Assembly (NCBI GenBank): GCA_905221605.1
Contig: CAJNDS010002631.1
Location: 186,001 to 250,000, forward strand
DNA from: Symbiodinium natans
Taxonomy: Eukaryota; Sar; Dinophyceae; Suessiales; Symbiodiniaceae
DNA: 64,000 nt
Reading direction: 5' to 3'
The translations under genes and the position numbers were made by a program. Positions 52,760 through 63,703 of the stretch are shown here, piece by piece. The notes under the pieces are model-generated. The model did not search any database. It saw only the letters and a program-made list of their open reading frames with translations, and was not told where the DNA came from. Every line of letters begins with the position of its first letter. Positions within the stretch are counted from its first letter, which is position 1.

Positions 52760-52802
52760 CCCCAAACCCCAAACCCCAAACCCCAAACCCTAAACCCTAA
52801 AC
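52760..52802 (-). repeat. CCCCAAA/CCCTAAA array
   Basis: First four units CCCCAAA, then CCCTAAA. Followed by an exon-like APSPQTLVRQRIEAGTEP at 52,819-52,872. Confidence 0.93.
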
Positions 52803-52818
52803 TTGAAACCCAAAAGCG

Positions 52819-52872
52819 CCCCGTCACCCCAAACCCTGGTGAGGCAGAGGATCGAGGCGGGCACTGAGCCGT
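52819..52872 (+). CDS. Exon-like segment
   Basis: APSPQTLVRQRIEAGTEP in an open frame ending in TGA at 52,873; borders not fixed. Confidence 0.35.
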
Positions 52873-52916
52873 GAGCGCTTATCAGACGATTGAAAGCATT
52901 CATAATTGTAAAGGGT

Positions 52917-52995
52917 TTGGGGTTGAGGGTTTAGGGTTTACAGCATTTAGGGTTTAGGGTTTAGGGTTTAGGGTTTAGGGTTTAGGGTTTAGGGT
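52917..52995 (+). repeat. TTTAGGG array, interrupted
   Basis: Two blocks separated by TTTACAGCA. Confidence 0.93.
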
Positions 52996-53368
52996 GATTT
53001 TAGGTTTCAACTTGCTTTTCGAGCAGGAGGTGGTTTCAGTGGCGTCAGTGGTTCCACAGCTTCAACAGCAGCTCTTTTGCTGAGGGTCGCTTGAGTCTTG
53101 GGGTGCTCGTACTCCGGGCAGAACCAACATGTGGCAGGTCCCTAAACAGTCTTCAACCGCTGCACTCCTGCAAAACTCTGTAAAAGATGACGCGGGGCTT
53201 GGGCGTAGGTGTGCTGCGTACCTGCAGCATGTCACGGTTGTTGGGTCACTCAGTTGTTTTGCGTCCCGGATGTCATGGCTCTAGGGCTCTAAGAATTCAA
53301 GGCCTTGAGGTGACAGGTTATCTTATCGCTTTACTTCAGCCGGAGTTCACCACATTCCCAGCATTCCT

Positions 53369-53719
53369 GTGGCTCCAAATCACAAGTTTGGCGACTCATG
53401 GACAAAGGCAGCGCGAAATCCTAAGCCAGAGGTCTCTTCTTCTCAGCACCATTGTGCCGATTTCTTCTCATCTCCCGGCAGCAGGCAGGGCACCAGCAGC
53501 AGCTTGTTTTTCATGGCTTGCAAGATCTGCTTGGCCAGCAAGCAAGCACCACAAGACGCTTGTGAAGCAGCCATGTCGCTTTCACCTAAAGCGACTCAGT
53601 CACTGTACCCACCATACCAAGTGTGCGAACAGGTTGAGGACAGATCCCCCGATGAAGGCACTGCTGATGTGCCACGGTTTGAGACCTGCGAGAACTTGTC
53701 TTGGGATGTGGCAGTTTAG
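53369..53719 (+). CDS. Hypothetical open frame
   Basis: About 116 codons, Ser/Cys-rich: CADFFSSPGSRQGTSSSLFF, CKICLASKQAPQDACEAAMS and PRFETCENLSWDVAV before TAG. Protein-like but no domain recognised. A second frame overlaps it (53,187-53,726), so coding status is open. Confidence 0.32.
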   Translation: MAPNHKFGDSWTKAARNPKPEVSSSQHHCADFFSSPGSRQGTSSSLFFMACKICLASKQAPQDACEAAMSLSPKATQSLYPPYQVCEQVEDRSPDEGTADVPRFETCENLSWDVAV

Positions 53720-54349
53720 ACTGTAGGATCGAGGTTTGAGCACGTCAAGAGGTTCAGTTGCTATTTTCTAACAGTGGCAGAAGTTCATTTCAGAAGTCTG
53801 GGAGAAGATACAAGGCAACTGTGCTTCACAGTGCACCTCGGTTCAAAGCGCAAGCAAATCGGAGCCTCCCACCTCCCCCCCCCCACCCACTTCCGCCACC
53901 ACATGACGGGTTGCTTTCCTCGAAAATCGAGCTGCCGGGTCTCCGAAGTCGCATCATCTCAAAGACAACCGAGATGTCGGAAGGGCAACGAAGCAACCAT
54001 TTTGTGTTCAGCCGAAGCCCAAGCCCTCGATGTCCGTGAGCAGTATAGCTTCGTTTCGAGGGCCCCTGCTTGCAAAGCAGAAAAGCTAGCCAAGGTGCCT
54101 GCTGACGCCCTGCACACGCCCAAGACCACGGAGGTCGAAAAGGAGCCCTTTCTTTCAGACCCTATACTTCCCCCCCCCCCCATACACAACCTGCCGGAAT
54201 GGATTCTTGTCTGTACCTGATCGATGGCGGGCTTGCGCCTTCTGCATGAATCGGTAGCCGCACCTAGTCATGTCTCAAACAGGTGCGCTTTGGTGAGTGG
54301 GCCTTAGGCCTTAGACCATTCAAATCCTCAAGCTGGAAGTTGATTCACA

Positions 54350-54456
54350 TGGGGGTTTACGAAGATAGGGGACCCCCAAAACAGACCCGCAAGTAGTAGG
54401 ATACCCTGAAAATAAGGACGCCAAAAAAAAGGTACCCGGAGTATCGTAAATCCCCA
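54350..54456. mobile_element. MITE family 2 copy
   Basis: TGGGGGTTTACGAAGATAGG ... TATCGTAAATCCCCA. TA follows on the right, CA precedes on the left. Confidence 0.83.
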
Positions 54457-54671
54457 TATGTCAGCTGCAAGGATTTTTGGGCTGCGGCTGGGGTTAGGGC
54501 AGTCAAGACTTGCTGTCGTTCCATGTCTAGTTTCTGAGTCGGGGGCACGTGCATGCACGTTTCTGGGCCCGGAAGCATGAACCATCGGCTAGTAGCTGAA
54601 TGAGTACACTTTACACTGTTTGGGATACCATAATCCCCAAAAGAAGACCCTAAACCCTAAACCCGAAAACA

Positions 54672-54734
54672 CCTAGACCCTGAGCCGACCGAGGAGGCCT
54701 ACCGAGAGGAAGGCCGGCTGCCTTTGAACCAGCT
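54672..54734 (+). CDS. Exon-like segment
   Basis: DPEPTEEAYREEGRLPLNQL then T after a short CCCTAAA tract. Confidence 0.38.
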
Positions 54735-55257
54735 GACACTTGAATTTAAAGGCTTACGGTTTGCGGACTAAGGTGTAGGGTTTAGGATATAGGGTTTTGA
54801 GTTTTAGGACTTGGGTTTGCTTCTCAGAAACTTGCGACATAGCTTGAGGCAAAAACCCTAAACCCGAAAGGATATTATTGGAATCTTGAAGTGCAGGTGC
54901 TCTCCGGCATTGCTGCGAGCGAGCTTTTGACCTCGCAGACTTTGCACGCTCGCTAGGCCCAGAGGGGTGGGAAGGTAGCTAGGCAGTCCAGGACTATTCT
55001 TTTGTTTTCTAAACCCTAAACTCAGGGCCTACTCCCTGAAACTGCCTCAGTTTTTAGAAGTGGGCTGTTGTCTGAGTTTAGGCCTAAACCCTAAAAGGAA
55101 TAGGTTTGGGTGGCTTTGCCGCCTTGGACGGCGTGGGGTGGAGAAAAGTGTTAGATGGCCCTCCACAATCGGGCCAATGCTGCTTTTCGCACCTCACGAA
55201 GCTTTCGAGCTTGTTCCGAAACCTAACCTTCACAGCATCTACGCCCTATCACAGCAA

Positions 55258-55332
55258 GCCCTAAACCCTAAACCCTAAACCCTAATTAGCCCTAAGCCCT
55301 AAACCCTAAACCCTAAACCTTAAACCCTAATT
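55258..55332 (-). repeat. CCCTAAA array
   Basis: About ten units with CCCTAAG and CCTTAAA variants and an ATTAG interruption. Confidence 0.93.
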
Positions 55333-55460
55333 CTAACTTTTTTTTTCTGTTGATTTTTTGCTTTCCTCGAAAATTCAGCTCCGTGGCTTCAGGCTTCAGG
55401 GGCATGGCGGTCGGATTCGGGCCTGTAGTCTAGCCATGTTTGGCCTGGGGTTTAGGGTTT

Positions 55461-55555
55461 CTATATCCCCCTTGGCTTTTTTTTATTTTTGCTTATATAA
55501 AACCCAAGAGGATATTAAAAAGATTGTTTTTAATAAGGTTCTAAGGGGAGTATAG
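55461..55555. mobile_element. MITE family 1 copy inserted in a telomere-type array, TSD GTTT
   Basis: The left flank TTTAGGGTTT and the right flank GTTTAGGG show that the target was TTTAGGG DNA. Ends CTATATCCCCCTTGG and CTAAGGGGAGTATAG. Confidence 0.93.
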
Positions 55556-56216
55556 GTTTAGGGTTGAGGGTTGAGGCTTGAGGCTTGAGGGTTGAGGCTC
55601 CAGGGTTGAGGGTTACCCATCGAGTGTTCGGGAAGTCCGCTAGCCTCAGCCTGTCTCTCAGCTGAGGGGTACAGAGTGACAAACGCTACTACGGTCCTAT
55701 CGGGGTCGGAATATAATTACTGATGGTATTCTCTTGTGGTCCCTTTTATAATTGTACTACAATAACCACCCCCAAAAAAAAGGCCCCTATATTACAGGTC
55801 TGAAGCCTGGCCCCCTGGCCTCAGCGGCCTCCGCAGCCTGAGTCTTCACAAACACGAATTCGCGAGCGCATCCCTCGTTCACTTGCAACACATGTCGGGC
55901 CTTCATGCATGCGGCTTTTCTTCCCAAGAAATTGCAGATTCCGCAAGTTTATCACCGAGTCCTGGCATCTGAATACTGGAGAGAGCGTGAGAGAGACCTG
56001 AGGCTCCGCTGTCCACTTATAGGTTGTATCGTAGTTGTTGGGGCCATTAGCTACTTCGAGATTTTCGGCCCAAAGCCCGAAGCAGATTCTTCAGACTGGT
56101 AGCATCAGTGGCTTCTTTTGAACAGATGCTGAGCATTTCTTGCCAGGTGCTGGGACATTGCGTCTGTGGCTGCCCGAGGGCCTGGAGGCCGCTGGTGTCA
56201 GATGTCTCGGGTCCCC

Positions 56217-56266
56217 GAACCCTAAACCCTAAACCCTGAACTCTAAACCCTAAACCCTAAACCCCG
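56217..56266 (-). repeat. CCCTAAA array
   Basis: Seven units, some CCCTGAA or CTCTAAA. Confidence 0.93.
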
Positions 56267-56609
56267 AAAAGCCTGAGATCGTAAAGCTGTATAACACAAC
56301 TCTTCTTCAAGCTTCTTCCGCTGCCAATGTTTGCATCCGACAAAATCTAGCCTTTGCACTTTGGCCCCACAAAGCAAGCTTCCGGGCACCTCTCATCTAC
56401 GTGACAAGCTATTCGTACCAGAAGCTGACGCAGTTGCCAATTTAGTTCCCCTAGATCTCTAGATAGGACCTAGTCCAACACCCCTGCAAAATGCACTGAA
56501 ATCACATGCTTGAGGCTTCGGAGCCTGGAGAGTGTGCCCCAGCCGCTTGGCAAGGCTCATGCTGAGAAGCCCTCAAGCATCCTTAAGCATCCGAATGCCC
56601 ATGACTCAA

Positions 56610-56659
56610 GAACCCTAAACCCTAAACCCTATACCCTAAACCCTAAACCCTAAACCCTC
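56610..56659 (-). repeat. CCCTAAA array
   Basis: Seven units, one CCCTATA; ends 18 bp before the 56,677 exon. Confidence 0.93.
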
Positions 56660-56676
56660 AGACCATCCAAGCCGAG

Positions 56677-56777
56677 GTCTTCATGCGCTTTGACTTGGAG
56701 GACTTCTTCGGAGGGGAGGATGGTCGCAAGCCCCCGGAGGTGCGCTGGCCCGGGCTCCTGCGTTACTGGTACATCTT
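56677..56777 (+). CDS. Exon of an unidentified gene
   Basis: VFMRFDLEDFFGGEDGRKPP then EVRWPGLLRYWYI. Acceptor GCCGAG|GTC, GC donor in phase 2. The most protein-like exon of the second half; acidic-aromatic then basic-aromatic. No family recognised. Confidence 0.62.
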
Positions 56778-56787
56778 GCAGCAATTA

Positions 56788-56914
<127 letters not shown>

Positions 56915-56955
56915 CTGTTTAGAAGCTGGTGCGACAAGACGCTATGGAATATCAG

Positions 56956-57163
56956 GTGCCGAGGAAGGTGTTTCGATCGCATCATGGATTTCATGCAGCG
57001 AAATAAAGCAAACGAAAGAGCTTCAAGGAGCAAGGCGATATCGTTCAAAGAGATGAAAACGGATGTGTCACATGCCTGCCATGAAGAAGTTCTATCGTCG
57101 AAGCTGGGACCTGACTATCTTGCCATCACGTTGATCTTCATTTGTTATAGTGCTCTCGAGTAA
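56956..57163 (+). CDS. Next exon of the same unidentified gene
   Basis: Joined in phase to 56,777 it reads LCRGRCFDRIMDFMQRNKAN and then SKAISFKEMKTDVSHACHEE before a TAG at 57,161. The true 3' border may lie earlier. Acceptor TATCAG|G. Confidence 0.5.
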
Positions 57164-57266
57164 CAACAGGTTGTTCACCGGCCATTGAAGAATGGGAGAC
57201 GGGCATCGTGCTTGAACCTCATGGGCACATCCAGTCCACCAAGCTACGGAGTGTACAGCCTCCAGG

Positions 57267-57304
57267 GGTTTAGGGTTTAGGGTTTAGGGTTTAGGGTTTA
57301 GGGT
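57267..57304 (+). repeat. TTTAGGG array
   Basis: Five units. Confidence 0.94.
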
Positions 57305-58067
57305 AAGCATCCCCAAGCAAAGCCTACAAATAGCACTGCTTTTGTGAACGTGACGCATAGCTCCTTCGAGTTCCTCGTATGGATGACTAAAGTCGCTAGA
57401 GTACATGTTCTTGCTAGCTAGGTCTACAACAATCCGACCTGCTGCAAGCACGTCATGGCCGCAGCAAGGCAATCCTTCAACACCTTGGAGAGAACTTTAT
57501 GGCCGCCCATAACCGCCAGACGGCTCGACGCTTTCTGCTGCCCCCCTCGGCACATATCTTGGCTGCCTCCAGGCACGGCAGGCTGTGTTTGTAGAGGCCG
57601 TTGGGAGGTTGATTTAACTCAAGTTTTTGGGAGTGTGAAAAGTCTTGCCTAGCTGTTTTAGGAAAGCCAGGTGTTGCACTTGTGGTGCTTTCGAGCGTGC
57701 TCTGACTTGCCGGCTTCAGCCGGAGGAGGAGACTTCAGAGGGCTCCAGGTGTTTGGGCCGAACAGGTTTGCGGCTGCCTGGTCTTTACCTCAGCCTCCCC
57801 CTTTGCGAAGTTGTGCCGCCGATGGAGAGACGTTTAGGAACCCGTGTCAGGACCCCTAAGGCCCTAAGGGTTGGGGGTGTTGGGGAGTGTGCGCGGGTGT
57901 TTAATAAAGGTTTGGTTCAGATCAAGCTTGCCTTGCAGTCGTTCTCCATGAAGGGTGTCTGTAGGCTTCGGGCGTTGGAAGTGCAAAAGTTTAGGAATAC
58001 ACAGCTGCAGCAGCCTCAACCGGGTCTTTGATGCTGGAGCAGCACATGCACTTAACCCAACAGATGA

Positions 58068-58307
58068 AAGCCTACTAATTGGATCCTACACCTTGCATCC
58101 GAAACGTTGGGAGCCCTGGTGAAGACCGCGACCCCGAGTTCTCTGCGCTTCAACCCCACAGCCCTAATCCTGAAGAGCAGCCAGAATTGCAAAGAGCTTC
58201 GAAAGTCCTACCTAGCCTACATGGGTTTTTTGTTGAGGCGGTTGGTCTTCACTGCTCCGCCGGAGCTGATGTTACTGGGCGCATGGAGCGTACTGGTGAA
58301 GGCTTAG
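58068..58307 (+). CDS. Hypothetical open frame
   Basis: ASETLGALVKTATPSSLRFN, SYLAYMGFLLRRLVFTAPPE and LMLLGAWSVLVKA before TAG. Hydrophobic, possibly one membrane segment near the C-terminus. No start fixed and no family recognised. Confidence 0.32.
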   Translation, partial: KPTNWILHLASETLGALVKTATPSSLRFNPTALILKSSQNCKELRKSYLAYMGFLLRRLVFTAPPELMLLGAWSVLVKA

Positions 58308-58350
58308 GGCATCCAGTGTGGCTTCTCGCTTCGCTCTGTAGTTGGATGGT

Positions 58351-58459
58351 AGGGTTTAGGGTTTGGGGTTTGGGGTTTAGGGTTTAGGGTTTAGGGTTTA
58401 GGGTTTAGGGTTTAGGGTTAGGGTTTAGGGTTTAGGGTTTAGGGTTTAGGGTTTAGGGT
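58351..58459 (+). repeat. TTTAGGG array
   Basis: About 15 units with two TTTGGGG and one 6-bp TTAGGG unit. Confidence 0.96.
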
Positions 58460-59019
58460 GGAGGTGGAGCGATTCAAGGACCACAGTCCTTGCTGTCCCT
58501 GTCCCCTTGTCCCAGATTCCAGAGCACAGTCAAGGACTACCATGTTTCTAGCCAGGATGTTCTTTTCATCCTCACCCCGCAGACTTAGGAAGAAACCTAA
58601 GCAAAAACAGCACCCCCTCCCCTAAACAGGTCCAATCCCCGACTTGCCTGATGCTCTGCAAGTTGCTCGCTCCAACCAGCCAGCCCTGATCCCTTGTGAA
58701 CCCAAGGCGACAGTGTGGGCTGGATGGATCAGCTCAGACTGAGTCCTACTTCTGCGCAGTTCTGTTCAGCCAGGTGGGTAGGATCCAGGGGGCTGGGCTT
58801 GAATTTTGTGCGGCTTCGCCCCAGCAAAAGTCTGCGAACCCATTGATTCTGTCATAGGTTGGATGGGGGGAGGGGGGGGGATCCAGGGACAGGAAAATGA
58901 GGAGCAAAGTTGAACATGTTAGAATCAATAGTAGTAGATCGTGGGGTGGGGCGGGGGATGGGGGTATGGGAGGGTGCGTGCGAGGGAGGGGCGGATGGGA
59001 TGTTCCCTCGACATGTCAG

Positions 59020-59100
59020 GTATCCACCGGGCTCCACGATGTCGTTGCCGTGCTGCGCGAGGCCCACCCCAAACAGGACACCCTGGTCGAGAGAATGGCA
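59020..59100 (+). CDS. Exon-like segment
   Basis: VSTGLHDVVAVLREAHPKQD then TLVERMA after TGTCAG|GTA. Clear protein character; family not recognised. Confidence 0.52.
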
Positions 59101-59171
59101 GGAAGCCCTCAAGTACCGTTCTGAGCTTCATAGCTTGAGCTCCATCACTTCATCACGTAACAAACGAGAGA

Positions 59172-59288
59172 CTGACATGCATGTACGAGAGACTGACATG
59201 CATGTATGTATGCATGCGTGCATGTATGTATGTACGTACGTAGGTAGCTAGGTAGGTAGGTATGTATGTCTGTCTGTCTGTCTGTCTG
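59172..59288 (+). repeat. Tetranucleotide tract
   Basis: Blocks of ATGT, ATGC, GTAC, GTAG and TGTC tetramers, preceded by a duplicated CGAGAGACTGACATGCATGT. Confidence 0.92.
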
Positions 59289-59796
59289 CCCATGGAATTT
59301 TTCTGCCGTGTGGATTTGTGCTACGAAAACTCTAAAGTTAGACAGCTGCGTGCATTGCGAATGAGCGCAGCCAGCCCATACTCGTACCAATCGCTTGCCA
59401 AACCTCGCTTAGCCACAGGCGTGAACCCAAGCTTCGGCATTCAGAATCCATTCAGTGAAGGTTGCTACTGGTGTAAATGGTTTCGAATGCGACTCATAGC
59501 GAACGTAGCTGCATCCTCGCGCTTTTGCGGCTCTCCAGTTGTGAGCTCCCGGCGCAAGGTGTCAGGATAGCTGAGCACTGAGCCATGGTTTGCCTCCTTG
59601 CTAAGGAGTTGCTTCCAATATCTATAGGCTATATAGAATAGGAAGGGCTCATGCCGTTGGGACTTAGACAGATGTTTATGTATCTTGCTGATCGCTCTCT
59701 CAAACAGGTGGGGCATGACGTGAGCTGGGTCGCGTGTGTGGCCTCAGTGGTTCAGTGCTTTCGCCTTGCGCGGCATTTTGATTGACTGGCCGTACA

Positions 59797-59886
59797 GGGT
59801 TTAGGGTTTAGGGTTTAGGGTTTAGGGTTTAGGGTTTAGGGTTTAGGGTTTAGGGTTTAGGGTTTAGGGTTTAGGGTTTAGGGTTT
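59797..59886 (+). repeat. TTTAGGG array, 13 clean units
   Basis: No variant unit. Confidence 0.97.
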
Positions 59887-60075
59887 CCAGCCAAGTCTCA
59901 TGATGCTAATGCCATCAGCTTGCAAAGCCCTTCACCCAAAGGGGCTAAACCTGTTGACCTCGGAAGGTGCAAAGGCCTGAGGTACTTCCTGGAAATCACG
60001 GGCCTACCATCAAGTCAAGAGCAAGGGAGCCCTGAAGTCAGTCTGAAAACGACAACCCACCCCCTGAATTCCATG

Positions 60076-60118
60076 AGGGTTTAGGGTTTAGGGTTTAGGG
60101 TTTAGGGTTTAGGGTTTA
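60076..60118 (+). repeat. TTTAGGG array
   Basis: Six units; directly precedes an exon-like segment. Confidence 0.95.
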
Positions 60119-60120
60119 GA

Positions 60121-60215
60121 AAATCCCGAGCCAGAAGCGCCCCTGAGGCGTGCGGAGACGCGCTGGGCAGCTGAGAGACTAGAGGCATTGGCAGAAAAAG
60201 AAGCCCTGTCGTGTT
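60121..60215 (+). CDS. Exon-like segment, helical
   Basis: NPEPEAPLRRAETRWAAERL then EALAEKEAL. The AG|G acceptor may be at 60,146 (CCTGAG|GCG). Coiled-coil-like spacing of Ala, Leu and Glu. Confidence 0.48.
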
Positions 60216-60705
60216 CTGTTCTTTGGAGTGTTTTGGAGGCTGTCGTCGTTTCATGGTTTTGGGGCTTAAAGCGCTTCTGGACTTGGGGTCCAGTTGGGGT
60301 GTCGAGGGGGGCCGAAGGGGCTTTCGTAGGAACAGACTCCCTTCGTGAGACAACTTGGGTTCTGCGTGGCCCAAAGATGTAAATATGTGACATCATGACG
60401 TAGCTGATGTCCAAGAACTGCACGCACAATACGCACCTGCTGTTGGATAGCATGCGCTTTCCGAGATTCGAGGTTTCGCGAGCTGTGCACCCGCCAGAAG
60501 CTTTCGGGTTAAGTACGCTGATGACGAAATGCCCACAACATCCTCAGGACCCAGTATCCCAACAGCCAAAGGCACAAAGGCAGAACTTCGCAAGCCACTG
60601 AAAGAGTGATCCAAAATGAGCAGGCCCTGCAGTTCTGAGCCTCTGAGAGAAGTGAACAACACAAACAAAGCATTCCCAGCCTCAGGCACAACCCCCTGCT
60701 TCTTC

Positions 60706-60786
60706 GTAGGGAATGAGGCAGTTCGGGCCCTATACTAAACCCCTTTAAGGGATTATTATAGGGTACCTCATTCCTTCATTCCCTAC
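60706..60786. mobile_element. Small palindromic element
   Basis: GTAGGGAATGAGG at the left inverts to CATTCCCTAC at the right; interior CCCTTTAAGGGATTATTATA. Confidence 0.65.
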
Positions 60787-60804
60787 TTTAGAACCAGCCA
60801 GATG

Positions 60805-60910
60805 AGCTGAGCGCAGGAGGGGAGCCGCCACCTGGCGGGCTCCATACTCGGCATGGCGCAGGCTCGGGCGCACTGACACAATTCTTCAAGCTATTGGGGG
60901 AATTGGAGCT
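60805..60910 (+). CDS. Exon-like segment
   Basis: DELSAGGEPPPGGLHTRHGA then GSGALTQFFKLLGELELEY in one open frame; borders not fixed. Confidence 0.38.
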
Positions 60911-61047
60911 GGAATACTTCCCCTCCCCCCCCCCAAAACAAAAACAAAAAGGGCTCTAACATCACAAAAGAAGACGATTTGGAGGGCTCTGAGCCTTCTC
61001 TCGACTTGCCATGACTTGGCCGTCTTCTTGGCTTCAGGTGGCTTTGC

Positions 61048-61144
61048 GGTTTAGGGTTTAGGGTTTAGGGCTTAGCATGGCTTAGGGTTTAGGGTGTAGG
61101 GTGTAGGGTTGAGGGTTTAGGGTTTAGGGTTTAGGGTTTAGGGG
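61048..61144 (+). repeat. Degenerate TTTAGGG array
   Basis: Includes TGTAGGG, TTGAGGG and a 14-bp non-repeat interruption. Confidence 0.9.
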
Positions 61145-61226
61145 GAGAGCTTCGGCCTTTGCCGGCCGCCAGCTTCTCGGGGGTTTCTGGCTTCTTGGGT
61201 TGGCTCTGGGGCTTCGCAATGATACA

Positions 61227-61335
61227 CCCAGAGAGCCCAAGACCCCTTAACTCAGGAATATGGCTTAAGTTATAAAGGGATCCTTATTATGATTCAAGGA
61301 AGATTCCTTAATTAAGGGGTATTGGGCTCTTTGGG
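61227..61335. mobile_element. MITE family 3 copy, complete, TSD TACA
   Basis: CCCAGAGAGCCCAAGACCCC ... GGGGTATTGGGCTCTTTGGG with TACA at 61,223-61,226 and 61,336-61,339. Confidence 0.92.
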
Positions 61336-62079
61336 TACAGGCTTTTTTGCTTCTTCAATGTGGAGGAAGCAGATGAACATGTACTGAGGTGAGATGGATG
61401 ACATAGGTGTGTCCCAGGAATATTTAGAGAAGATATAGGATTCCCTGGAACTTGCAGAGGGCATCATAGTCTTCCTATTCAAGCTGCAGGGCGAGACAAG
61501 GACCCTGAGCCAATAATGGAGGCCCCAAAAACACACCCCGCGAGCCGCCTTCTCACGCACCACGAGCCACCATCTCTTGAGAGCCTTGACGCCGCCAAGC
61601 CGAAACCCCAGACACAGGACCCTAGACCCCCAGCTGAAGGCGGCTACAAATTCCATGAGTTCGTGCGATGTTGGCGATTTGTGCTGGGCTCAGAGGCCGC
61701 AAATCCGTCGCCTTGCCGCTTTGCGGCTTGAAGGGTTTATGCTGGGATGCCTGAATTCGTTGATGGAGCTTCTTTGCTGTTGGAGGGACATTCCAACCTT
61801 CCATGTGTGCAGCTGGCCGCTCAGGGCTTCAGCAATCCATGCCACAAGATGTCTTGAGGCGAAAAAAGGCCGCAACAACATCACGAAGCCAATCTTTATG
61901 AGCAGCAATCAAAACACGGGTTCAGCCACCTGGCATTCACCCATGTTCCTTGACGCTTGCCTCGAGTTTTGCAAAGTATACTCTGACCGACTCATACTGC
62001 AGACATCTTTCTAGAAGCGGTGCAATGAAGTGCTTAAAACGTACCCTAAACCCCAAGCCCTAAACCCTAAACCCTTTTT

Positions 62080-62138
62080 TGAGCTTCTCGAGCTCTCACT
62101 TAGGCTGCCCCAGGGGCGCTTCGAGGTGCGCCGGCCAT
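62080..62138 (+). CDS. Exon-like segment
   Basis: FELLELSLRLPQGRFEVRRP, then TGA, after a CCCTAAA tract at 62,043-62,074. Confidence 0.38.
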
Positions 62139-62450
62139 GAAACCCTAGGTCCAAGTGCACAGGCTTTACAAAGAGACTTTCCTCATACAAAGTCTTCTCC
62201 TCATTGTGCATAAGAATAATGATAATCATGCGAATAATACGCAGAATACTAATAGTACACATAGTACTATAGTACTAGTAATACTAATCATGCTAATGAT
62301 ACCAGTGGTACTAACTTTTCACTGAAGCTCCGTAATCCAGCACCCACTCCCCAAGACTCAGCACGCGAGTCAAGAAATAACAAATCCGCAGCTTCGTCTT
62401 CTCAACTCCTTCAACCGGCGTCTGAAAACCCATCACCTAGGCCTACACCC

Positions 62451-62505
62451 CTAAACCCTAAACCCTAAACCCTAAACCCTAAACCCTAAACCCTAAACCC
62501 TATAT
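62451..62505 (-). repeat. CCCTAAA array
   Basis: Seven to eight clean units. Confidence 0.96.
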
Positions 62506-62509
62506 ATCA

Positions 62510-62570
62510 GCGTGAACTCCCGCAGCTGCAGAATCCCAAGGGTCCGAAGCAGCCCGTTGAACTCACAAAG
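62510..62570 (+). CDS. Exon-like segment ending in TAA
   Basis: QRELPQLQNPKGPKQPVELT then KGP and TAA; could be a terminal exon. Confidence 0.35.
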
Positions 62571-62600
62571 GGCCCCTAAGAAATCACCTTTTGCCGTCCA

Positions 62601-62675
62601 CCCTAAACCCTAAACCCTAAACCCTAAACCCTAAACCCTGAAACCCTGAAACCCTGAAACCCTAAACCCTAAACT
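62601..62675 (-). repeat. CCCTAAA array with CCCTGAAA variants
   Basis: Five CCCTAAA units, three 8-bp CCCTGAAA units, then CCCTAAA. Confidence 0.95.
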
Positions 62676-62773
62676 CCAGGTTCCCGAGGCTGCCCGAGAA
62701 GTGGCTTCGGGGGCTCGCGTCGTGAGCCAGCCGGGACCTCTTTTGCTAGCTCTCTAGTCTCCCATTTAACGGG

Positions 62774-63070
62774 GGTTTAGGGTTTAGGGTTTAGAGTTTA
62801 GGGTTTAGAGTTTAGGGTTTAGGATTTAGGGTTTAGCTCTCTAGTCTCCCATGTGGGGGGGGGTTACGAAAATGGGGGTTTAGGGTTTAGGGTTTAGGGT
62901 TTAGGGTTTAGGGTTTAGGGTTCAGGGTTCAGGGTTCAGGGTTCAGGGTTCAGGGTTCAGGGTTCAGGGTTCAGGGTTCTAGTCTCCCATGTGGGTGGTT
63001 TACGAAAATGGGGGTTTAGGGTTTGGGGTTTGCGGTTTGGGGTTTGGGGTTTAGGGTTTAGGGTTGAGGG
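62774..63070 (+). repeat. Compound TTTAGGG/TTCAGGG/TTTGGGG region
   Basis: Three arrays separated by short copies of TCTCCCATGTGGG and GTTTACGAAAATGGGGG, the latter a family 2 terminus. Homogeneous TTCAGGG units occupy 62,922-62,979. Confidence 0.93.
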
Positions 63071-63180
63071 TTTGTACCCTTTTGGTGGGTTCCTTTTTTG
63101 TCAGGATTACATTATTTTGGGGTATATTCAGGGTACCCCTATTGGGGGAGATACCCATGTGCTGCAACCTCAAGAGGTTT

Positions 63181-63283
63181 GGGGGCTTTACGATATTGTG
63201 GGGTACCTTGTTGGGGTCCTACTAAGGGGATCCCACTATTTGGGGGTCTATTTTGGGGGTGCCCTATTTTTCGTAAACCCCCA
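63181..63283. mobile_element. MITE family 2 copy
   Basis: GGGGGCTTTACGATATTGTG ... TTTTTCGTAAACCCCCA. Confidence 0.8.
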
Positions 63284-63525
63284 TTTAGGGGTGTTCGGAG
63301 GGTTGGCATCGAACTACTACGAATGACAGCCGGGAAGACAATCATCTTTCGGGCTTCACAAGTTCGAGTGTCGGTCACAACGTTCTGCCACAGTTCTGTT
63401 GACGTACAGTCTCAGCCAGCCTTTCTGGACCCCGCGACAAGACGAGCAAGACTCAGATCAGCCTGTCAAAAGCCGGGCATCCCAAGCCTAAAGTGATGAC
63501 CTTCACAGATAGTGTTCCGAACATA

Positions 63526-63617
63526 GGGGGTACCTTCTTGGGGTCCCTATTTTAAGGGAATCCTACGACTGGACTGGGGGGTCCACTATAGGGGTCCCCG
63601 ATTTTCGTAAACTCCCA
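63526..63617. mobile_element. MITE family 2 copy, eroded ends
   Basis: GGGGGTACCTTCTTGGGGTC ... TTTTCGTAAACTCCC; close to the 35,963 copy. Confidence 0.78.
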
Positions 63618-63623
63618 AATACC

Positions 63624-63685
63624 CCCTAAACCCTAAACCCTAAAACCTAAACCCTAAACCCTAAACCCTAAACCCTAAACCCTAT
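63624..63685 (-). repeat. CCCTAAA array
   Basis: Eight units, one CCCTAAAA. Confidence 0.95.
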
Positions 63686-63703
63686 CTTCGTAAAATCCCA
63701 GAT

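Noticed and set aside
55690-55800. Another MITE family (also near 49,185-49,255)
   Set aside because: The two share only a short AAAAAGGCCCCTAT string and no convincing inverted ends.
61727-62014. Coding-like frame LNSLMELLCCWRDIPTFHV
   Set aside because: Overlapping frames are equally open and no splice site or family supports it.
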